Assembly: GCA_021202715.1 (NCBI GenBank) | Contig: JAJQCL010000235.1 | Span: 574-18,570 of the forward strand | Origin: Lachnospiraceae bacterium | Lineage (GTDB): Bacteria > Bacillota > Clostridia > Lachnospirales > Lachnospiraceae | Length of the DNA stretch: 17,997 bases | Direction: 5' to 3' | In this document: positions 13,930-17,997 of the stretch, piece after piece | How the letters are laid out: every line of letters begins with the position of its first letter | Position numbering within the stretch: position 1 is the stretch's first letter | Notes under the pieces: model-generated | Told to the model about the DNA's origin: nothing | The model's input: only the letters and a program-made list of their open reading frames with translations | Databases searched by the model: none | Position numbers and translations under genes: made by a program

Positions 13930-14514
13930 GTGAAAGGATGGCTTCAGTATAATATGATTTTGTACCTGCAAAAACGGAATCCGAGTGTTCCGGGCATTGC
14001 AGATAAATTATATCCGCCGCAGGAGAGAAAGCTGGAAAAGGTGAAGAAATACTGGAGGCTGTTGCTGACATTGAAGCCGATGCGGGAGATTTACGGACAT
14101 AATCAGCTTGATAGTAAAGATATTTCCATAGACCACTTCGTACCATGGTCATTCGTGGCGCATGATGAGCTTTGGAATTTACATCCGACGACAAGGAGCA
14201 TCAATAGCAGTAAAAGCAACCATCTCCCGGATTGGGATACTTATTTCAGGGAATTTGCACGGGTAGAATATGGTGCTTATGAACTAGTCGAAAAGAGTGA
14301 AAGAGCGCGTACAGAATTTGATAAATGTGCAAAAGATCATTTAAACAGTGCGGATATCAGATATCGGTTGTATCGGGACGGTCAGGATTTCTCAGTTTTT
14401 TCAGAACAGCTGGAAAATGTGATTCGACCGGTGTACCAGTCGGCAGTAAACTGTGGCTTTGACAACTGGATTTATCGCGGAGAGGGAAATGAACCGGACA
14501 ATATTTTATTATGA
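13930..14514 (+). CDS. HNH endonuclease, C-terminal catalytic half
   Basis: Carries the nuclease domain: first His of the HNH beta-beta-alpha-metal motif in ISIDHFVPWSFVAHDELWNL (H69, N83, counted from the GTG at 13930) and the third element SINSSKSNHLPDW (N92, K95). HNH domains cleave DNA using a single divalent metal; this DHFxPW...LWNL...INSSKS version is common in bacterial stand-alone or defence nucleases. The frame is the same as the upstream half, so this is most simply the end of one gene interrupted by TAG 13921. Independent translation from GTG 13930 is possible but the upstream AGGA is only 4 nt away. The methyltransferase gene overlaps its last 26 nt. Not a type II restriction pair: the neighbour is not a DNA methylase. 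Confidence 0.75.
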   Translation: MKGWLQYNMILYLQKRNPSVPGIADKLYPPQERKLEKVKKYWRLLLTLKPMREIYGHNQLDSKDISIDHFVPWSFVAHDELWNLHPTTRSINSSKSNHLPDWDTYFREFARVEYGAYELVEKSERARTEFDKCAKDHLNSADIRYRLYRDGQDFSVFSEQLENVIRPVYQSAVNCGFDNWIYRGEGNEPDNILL

Positions 14515-15073
14515 TGAACATGCGGAAGAATACTGTGCGGTAACAGCAAACGCTGACATGAGCTATTGCAGGGATCGGTTTATGGCATACCTTCCGGTGG
14601 GAGCACATATTCTGGACGCCGGGTGTGGAAGCGGGAGGGACAGCAGGGTATTCCTGGAAAAAGGCTTCATCGTAACTGCGGTGGACGCATCTGAAAAAAT
14701 ATGTAAAGAGGCAGAAAAGTTGTTGGGGCAGGATGTGCTGCAGTGTACATTTCAGAAAATGAGTTTTCTGAATGAGTTTGATGGAATATGGGCGTGCGCT
14801 TCTCTGCTTCATGTGAAAAAGGATGAAATCAATTTGGTCATGAAGAATTTGAGAACTGCCTTAAAGCCAGATGGAATATTGTACGCATCCTTCAAATACG
14901 GAACAAAGGAACGGATGGTGCAGGGAAGGCTGTTTAATGATTATGATGAAAAGTCACTGATAACACTTTTGATAAACAACGGTTTTATGGCATGCGATGT
15001 TTTTATCACCGAGGATGTCAGAACAACGAGACATGGAGAAAAATGGGTAAATGCGATTGCGAGAATGTTATAA
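14489..15073 (+). CDS. Class I SAM-dependent methyltransferase
   Basis: A 194-residue Rossmann methyltransferase of the Methyltransf_11/25, UbiG/TehB-like kind. Motif I is HILDAGCGSGRDS, the acidic SAM-ribose residue sits in VTAVDASEKI, motif IV is WACASLLHV, then the post-motif LKPDGILYASFKYG. There is no DPPY/NPPY or PCQ catalytic motif, so an adenine-N6 or cytosine-C5 DNA methylase is unlikely; a small-molecule or protein substrate is more likely. The frame opens at 14453, but the ATG at 14489 with GGAGAGGG just upstream is the natural start. It overlaps the HNH gene by 26 nt, indicating coexpression. Its role next to an HNH nuclease is unknown. Confidence 0.85.
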   Translation: MNRTIFYYDEHAEEYCAVTANADMSYCRDRFMAYLPVGAHILDAGCGSGRDSRVFLEKGFIVTAVDASEKICKEAEKLLGQDVLQCTFQKMSFLNEFDGIWACASLLHVKKDEINLVMKNLRTALKPDGILYASFKYGTKERMVQGRLFNDYDEKSLITLLINNGFMACDVFITEDVRTTRHGEKWVNAIARML

Positions 15074-15131
15074 ATGTACGGGTTCTTGATTTGCGGATAT
15101 GAAAATAATTCATGAATTCAGAGATTTGGGA

Positions 15132-15157
15132 TTTTCCCACAGGTTGTGGGGAAAATT
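15132..15157. repeat. Hairpin-forming inverted repeat after the methyltransferase
   Basis: ATTTTCCCACA (15132-15142) and TGTGGGGAAAAT (15146-15157), near-perfect arms around a 3-nt loop with one extra G. No T run follows on either strand, so it is not a standard terminator. A second 8-bp repeat, TTTAAGGT/ACCTTAAA, follows at 15176-15202. Confidence 0.5.
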
Positions 15158-15641
15158 AAAGTGAAAATAGCTTTTTTAAGGTTGCAATTTGTGACCTTAA
15201 ACATTTGTAATAGGAATATTTTATAGAGATCACTTTCTGTATGGGAAGTGCAAACCAGTAATGGCCGGTCGGTTCCAAACCAAGCACGATCTGCTTTTTG
15301 TTATGAGCAGCTGCAAGCCCCAGGGCCCAATCCTTTGCACTCGCAAAGCCTTCCGCTGTGTTGCTGAAAGAAAATGCTGACTTGCTAAGTTCTCTGCCTC
15401 TGATATCGATAGCCCTGACATAATGCATTTCGCTTCCTATGTCACATCCCACGATGAGCATGTCTTCACTGATAAAGCTGAGCTTCTGGTTCTTGTCGAA
15501 CTTGCCAGCTGTCTCGAGATCATGCCAGGTATGGGATCTGAGGGAATTCCTGATTTCCCCAGCCTTTGCCATCATCTGCTGCTGTTCAAAAACATTTGTA
15601 ATCTGTGCTTGATTTTTTCTCCTGGAGCCTTTACTATTCAT
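15156..15641 (-). pseudogene. IS110-family transposase, N-terminal fragment
   Basis: 161 residues whose first part matches the DEDD (RuvC-like) domain of IS110-type transposases: first catalytic Asp D67 in VGCDIGSEMHYVRAID and Glu123 in GLEPTGHYWF. Homology stops near residue 135 (about position 15235); the remaining residues do not continue to the usual next motif, and the second DEDD acidic pair and the Transposase_20 domain with its serine are missing. It is therefore a dead remnant. IS110 elements move by a DEDD/Ser recombinase guided by a bridge RNA and lack normal terminal inverted repeats. The ATG at 15641 begins the IS110-like protein; the promoter and leader lie immediately upstream. 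Confidence 0.82.
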
Positions 15642-15670
15642 TGTAGATACCTCTTGTACTCTTCAGATTT

Positions 15671-15727
15671 TACCAACGGTCAGGTCAGTAATAATCTGAG
15701 ATTACCTGAGGTATTTTCTTTTGTCAA
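15671..15727 (-). ncRNA. Candidate IS110 leader / bridge-RNA remnant with promoter
   Basis: On the minus strand TTGACA (15722-15727), a 17-nt spacer and TAATCT (15699-15704) make a plausible promoter before the transposase. The following sequence folds into a nested stem with internal loops: TACC/GGTA (15671-15674 with 15710-15713), CAGG/CCTG (15681-15684 with 15705-15708), TAAT/ATTA (15689-15692 with 15701-15704). A stem with large internal loops upstream of an IS110 transposase is where bridge RNA is encoded. Only position and fold suggest this; no covariance check was done. Confidence 0.35.
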
Positions 15728-15736
15728 TTTCTTGAC

Positions 15737-15991
15737 CTATTTAAAGTATACAGGAAGCTTAATAGCCCAGTTATCACTCTCCGTCCCACATGATGTGAAA
15801 TAGATTTCTTCGGGATCTGCATCAATACATTTTGCAATTGTATGCCTGGCATCCTTTAGTGCCTTTTTTGCTTTAACGCCAAGTGTATACGGTTGTGATG
15901 CATTTCCATAATACTGAACAAGAAATGGGCGCATTGCTTCAAATGCATCAATGTCTAATTCAGTTGTCGCTGCATTATCAGCATAAATCAT
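15737..15991 (-). pseudogene. Cysteine desulfurase (NifS/IscS/DndA-like), N-terminal fragment
   Basis: 84 residues starting MIYADNAATT, the hallmark N-terminus of class V PLP cysteine desulfurases, through EAMRPFLVQYYGNASQ to the cofactor region TSCGTESDNWAIK. Then LPVYFK and a stop. A full enzyme has about 380 residues; the PLP lysine and the catalytic cysteine loop are gone. Truncation lies just at the start of the IS110 remnant, so the insertion probably broke the gene. The start at 15991 has a good GGAGGA ribosome binding site. Such enzymes deliver sulfur for Fe-S clusters, tRNA thiolation or DNA phosphorothioation; its accessory-island setting beside an HNH gene makes a DndA-like role conceivable but unproven. 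Confidence 0.8.
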
Positions 15992-15995
15992 GTCA

Positions 15996-16142
15996 CTATT
16001 TCCTCCAAACAAAAACAACACTCTTTGATCGAGCCTTTGTCACAATCGCCTGAAACCAGAAAAATTTATAGCATTCACTCGTATTACCGAAAAGTCGGCT
16101 TAAATATTGAACTTCCAGTTCATCTGAATACGGCAGCTGCAT
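15996..16142 (-). pseudogene. Truncated second copy of the HNH gene (N-terminal 35 codons)
   Basis: Starting ATG 16142, MQLPYSDELEVQYLSRLF...AIVTK is the counterpart of the HNH gene on the other strand: 33 of 35 residues equal, and by eye about 88% DNA identity over the first ~107 nt with many silent changes, so it is a diverged paralogue and not a fresh duplication. After AIVTK (about 16038) it passes into an unrelated tail, RSKSVVFVWRK, and stops at 15996, 5 nt before the cysteine desulfurase start. A deletion has probably removed the rest of the gene and placed its 5' end next to the desulfurase. Upstream GGCGATGGAG is a fair ribosome binding site. Confidence 0.75.
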
Positions 16143-16201
16143 CTCCATCGCCTCTCTCAAGCAGCGTGGCACACTCGCAATGGCACGAGAAAACGATATT
16201 G

Positions 16202-16272
16202 ATGTCACATGCAGAGCGGGTGTCTGCGCAAACATATCGAAGGGCATTTTTTGCCCTTTGACCGTGTGACAT
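16202..16272. other. Three-way-junction-like element between abiEii and the HNH remnant
   Basis: Outer stem ATGTCACA (16202-16209) with TGTGACAT (16265-16272), enclosing two hairpins: GCAGA/TCTGC (16211-16215, 16223-16227) and AAGGGCA/TGCCCTT (16240-16246, 16252-16258). A further hairpin TGCCC/GGGCA with a T4 tail lies at 16291-16310 on the plus strand and could pair alternatively with the second hairpin. The 188-nt intergenic stretch 16143-16330 holds no credible gene. Purpose unknown: RNA, transposon-end or protein site. Confidence 0.4.
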
Positions 16273-16330
16273 AACATATCAAGCCGTTTTTGCCCGTTTT
16301 GGGGCATTTTGGCGCATATGGGTGTTATCG

Positions 16331-17233
16331 CTAACATATCCACTTCTTCTGTTCACACTTCCATTGGCCTTGAAATTCCTCTCCACGCAAAATAGCAGCA
16401 TAAATTGGCTCAAGGAAATCCGACAGACGCTTCAAAGTATCTGAAAACGGAAGATTAATTTCTACAGCCAGTTCAAATTTAGACCACTGAATCTGAAAAA
16501 ATTCTGACTCATCAAACTTCTCGATTCTCGCAAACACATCTTCTTCCAGTTCGCGACCTCTGTGTTTGGTAGTCTCCGAAACAGCTTCCTTAAGTAGCCC
16601 GCCATCAAAATCAAACACATTCGATAAATAATAGATATCGAAAAAGTCCTTCATCCGACTGGTAGTATCCATTCTTTGCAAAATCGCGTCAAACTTTTCT
16701 GCAATAGTACTCTCAAGCGAATATGTATAAATCTCTGGCGCTTCAAATCCCTCCAGTCTTGTTGCGATTTCCCTGATTTCTGCATTCGGAACTATCACGT
16801 CATCAATTCCCACATCTACCGAAAATGGTACTCTGACATTATTGATATGCCCGATAAATTTTGTCTTCACTCCCGGATATTTCTTTTCGAGAGTAATCTG
16901 CCCCACCCCAGTTACCTCCAACCAGATATAATCATTATCCGTCTGAATGCTGCATATCTCTTCCATAACATTTTTTATGTTGCCAAATTCATTTGAAAGG
17001 CTTCGAAGCATAAAATCCATGTCCCTTGTTGGCCTGCTGTCAAACTCAGTAAGAACATATATGAACATCCCGCCTTTTAATATCAGGTTATCTCTATATC
17101 GTGAATGCGACAGTCTCCGCAAAAACTCTTCCTGAAAGAACAGTTGCAAACTCATCTGATAGCTGATACCTTCTTCTTTCGCCTGATTACGAAGTCTCGC
17201 AAGTACGGATGCACTTTTATTTTTTATAGCCAT
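16331..17233 (-). CDS. abiEii: AbiEii/AbiGii-type nucleotidyltransferase toxin
   Basis: A 300-residue toxin of the type IV (AbiE) toxin-antitoxin family, a DNA polymerase beta-like nucleotidyltransferase; characterised relatives add nucleotides to tRNA acceptor ends and stop growth, giving phage abortive infection. Seen: the GG...DxD core as LKGGMFIYVL then RPTRDMDFML (G54-G55, D71, D73), the third strand VPFSVDVGIDD, the Lys-containing IAEKFDAILQR, and the Asp-rich RMKDFFDIYYL motif. All four family motifs appear intact. The ATG at 17233 has GGGAGG about 10 nt upstream, inside the antitoxin gene, which it overlaps by 10 nt, so translation is coupled. Its stop lies in a repeated GATATGTT sequence. 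Confidence 0.88.
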   Translation of the reverse strand: MAIKNKSASVLARLRNQAKEEGISYQMSLQLFFQEEFLRRLSHSRYRDNLILKGGMFIYVLTEFDSRPTRDMDFMLRSLSNEFGNIKNVMEEICSIQTDNDYIWLEVTGVGQITLEKKYPGVKTKFIGHINNVRVPFSVDVGIDDVIVPNAEIREIATRLEGFEAPEIYTYSLESTIAEKFDAILQRMDTTSRMKDFFDIYYLSNVFDFDGGLLKEAVSETTKHRGRELEEDVFARIEKFDESEFFQIQWSKFELAVEINLPFSDTLKRLSDFLEPIYAAILRGEEFQGQWKCEQKKWIC

Positions 17234-17817
17234 ATTCCAAGTACCTCCCTTACTTTTTTCTGAACCCGAAGTTCATTCGCATATTTCCCAAGTCTGGACT
17301 CATTTCGCTTTTCGTCGGACAGATAACCCCTTACTGCTCCGGCAAAAACCTCCGCTTCCATTTTATTACGGTAAAGCAGACAATCACAGATTGTGCGTTC
17401 CCGATCATAAATCTGCAGCTTCGTTCCTTCAATTTCAGCTTCTGTAATACCAATTACAAAACGTTCTGCCGTAATAAAATGCGGTTTTACAATCGGATAA
17501 GAAATGTTGAACCGTCTCCGCGAGGTTTTACTGTCAACCGCTATATGCCATGCCGATGGCGTTCTGTCTGTATATCCATAAAAATCCAAAGCACTCTCCA
17601 TGCATACAACGCCGTCAGGGAACAGCGCAGCAATAATAATTGCTTCAGAATATGCATTCTCGTCCATATACTGATAGTATCCTCGACGAATCTGTTCTAT
17701 CTCTCCATCTTCTATCAATTTTTGTATTTTTTGATTATAATAGCCGCACTGACGCAGATCTCTCGTTCTCAGAACCCCACCATGGCTCAAAAAAATTCTT
17801 TTCAGGTTTTCTTCCAT
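17224..17817 (-). CDS. abiEi: AbiEi-type antitoxin / transcriptional repressor
   Basis: Antitoxin partner of the AbiEii toxin: an N-terminal winged-helix domain about 1-60 (LKRIFLSHGGVLRTRDLRQCGY... with IEQIRRGYYQY, the wing), and a C-terminal domain of about 130 residues that in the family contributes toxin neutralisation (PDGVVCMESALDFYG, DRERTICDCLLYR). In this type IV system the antitoxin represses its own operon by binding inverted repeats and counteracts the toxin without a stable complex. The frame also opens at a GTG at 17844 (9 more residues), but that codon sits in the left arm of the operator; the ATG at 17817 (MEENLKRIF) is preferred, although its ribosome binding site (GAGAAAG) is weak, so the start stays open. 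Confidence 0.82.
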   Translation of the reverse strand: MEENLKRIFLSHGGVLRTRDLRQCGYYNQKIQKLIEDGEIEQIRRGYYQYMDENAYSEAIIIAALFPDGVVCMESALDFYGYTDRTPSAWHIAVDSKTSRRRFNISYPIVKPHFITAERFVIGITEAEIEGTKLQIYDRERTICDCLLYRNKMEAEVFAGAVRGYLSDEKRNESRLGKYANELRVQKKVREVLGIWL

Positions 17818-17834
17818 AATATCATCCGCTTTCT

Positions 17835-17872
17835 CAAACTGCACAAGTTCTCTTGCAATCTTGTGCAGTTTG
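17835..17872. promoter_or_regulatory. abiE operator candidate: perfect 13-bp inverted repeat
   Basis: CAAACTGCACAAG (17835-17847) and CTTGTGCAGTTTG (17860-17872) are exact reverse complements around a 12-nt spacer. The repeat begins at the predicted transcription start and spans the first ~40 nt of the abiE message, the location expected for AbiEi autorepression. Confidence 0.6.
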
Positions 17873-17879
17873 CAAATTC

Positions 17880-17908
17880 ATTATAATTTATAAGTATGGC
17901 AAAATCAA
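17880..17908 (-). promoter_or_regulatory. Promoter of the abiE operon
   Basis: On the minus strand TTGATT (17903-17908), a 17-nt spacer, then a perfect TATAAT (17880-17885). Predicted start about 17873, adjoining the inverted repeat. The remaining 17909-17997 shows no gene; a small CCGC/GCGG hairpin with TTTTT on the plus strand lies near 17964-17983. Confidence 0.65.
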
Positions 17909-17997
17909 TAGAAAAATGCAAAAAATCCCCCTGCATCTTTCCATAGACTCTCGGAATCTCAACACCGCATGAATAGCGGCTTTTTGAAACTCCATTT

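Noticed and set aside
13381..15073. A type II restriction-modification system (HNH nuclease plus methylase)
   Set aside because: The methyltransferase lacks DNA-methylase catalytic motifs, so the simple pairing is not supported.
15423..15803. 126-codon plus-strand frame over the IS110 remnant
   Set aside because: Shadow of the transposase fragment and its leader; no family resemblance.
16143..16343. Coding extension of the HNH remnant upstream of 16142
   Set aside because: The open frame runs through hairpins and repeats up to the abiEii end; the homologous copy starts at the MQLPY codon.
16228..16345. CRISPR array from spaced repeats
   Set aside because: Only three 8-nt matches with uneven spacing and no cas genes.
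1..17997. tRNA or rRNA genes
   Set aside because: I saw no tRNA-like TTCGANTC/CCA arrangement and no rRNA sequence on either strand by eye.

Overview
The window reads as a chromosomal segment of a Gram-positive Clostridia member, most likely Lachnospiraceae-like. The basis is the gene content (MutS2, a YhaM-type HD exoribonuclease, an RlmD/RlmCD-type 23S rRNA methyltransferase, an Lrp + class I aminotransferase pair, an OmpR-type two-component pair), strong AGGAGG-like ribosome binding sites and TTGACA/TATAAT-like promoters. This is inference from gene content; there is no rRNA or tRNA here to place the organism directly.

Region 1 (1-13.2 kb) is GC-rich housekeeping core. It holds the 3' part of a Cache-domain sensor kinase (+); a convergent CYTH triphosphatase-like gene (-); an operon of a small membrane peptide, an Lrp regulator and a PLP aminotransferase (+) closed by an intrinsic terminator; trmL (+); and a minus-strand block mutS2 - response regulator - histidine kinase. 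Divergent from mutS2 is a plus-strand pair: a membrane-anchored HtrA-like protein with PDZ domain whose catalytic residues appear replaced, then a YhaM-type 3'-5' exoribonuclease. After about 270 nt of leader with hairpins comes rlmD.

Region 2 (about 13.2 kb to the end) is visibly AT-richer and mosaic, an accessory island beginning at the 3' end of rlmD, a kind of site used by integrative elements. It carries an HNH endonuclease gene split by one in-frame TAG, overlapped by a class I SAM methyltransferase gene (+). On the opposite strand lie the wreckage of a second copy of the module (first 35 codons of a diverged HNH paralogue abutting an N-terminal fragment of a cysteine desulfurase), an IS110-family transposase fragment with a structured upstream region that could be a bridge-RNA remnant, and an apparently intact AbiE-type toxin-antitoxin operon with its own promoter and a 13-bp inverted-repeat operator candidate.

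The core part deals with DNA/RNA maintenance and envelope sensing. The accessory part looks like a decaying defence island: HNH nuclease, sulfur-mobilising enzyme fragment, abortive-infection TA system and IS remnant. The most noteworthy items are the catalytically degenerate HtrA-like protein, the split and duplicated HNH module with its cysteine desulfurase remnant, the possible IS110 bridge RNA, the abiE operator, a predicted leaderless mutS2 transcript, and an unexplained three-way-junction-like element between abiEii and the HNH remnant.
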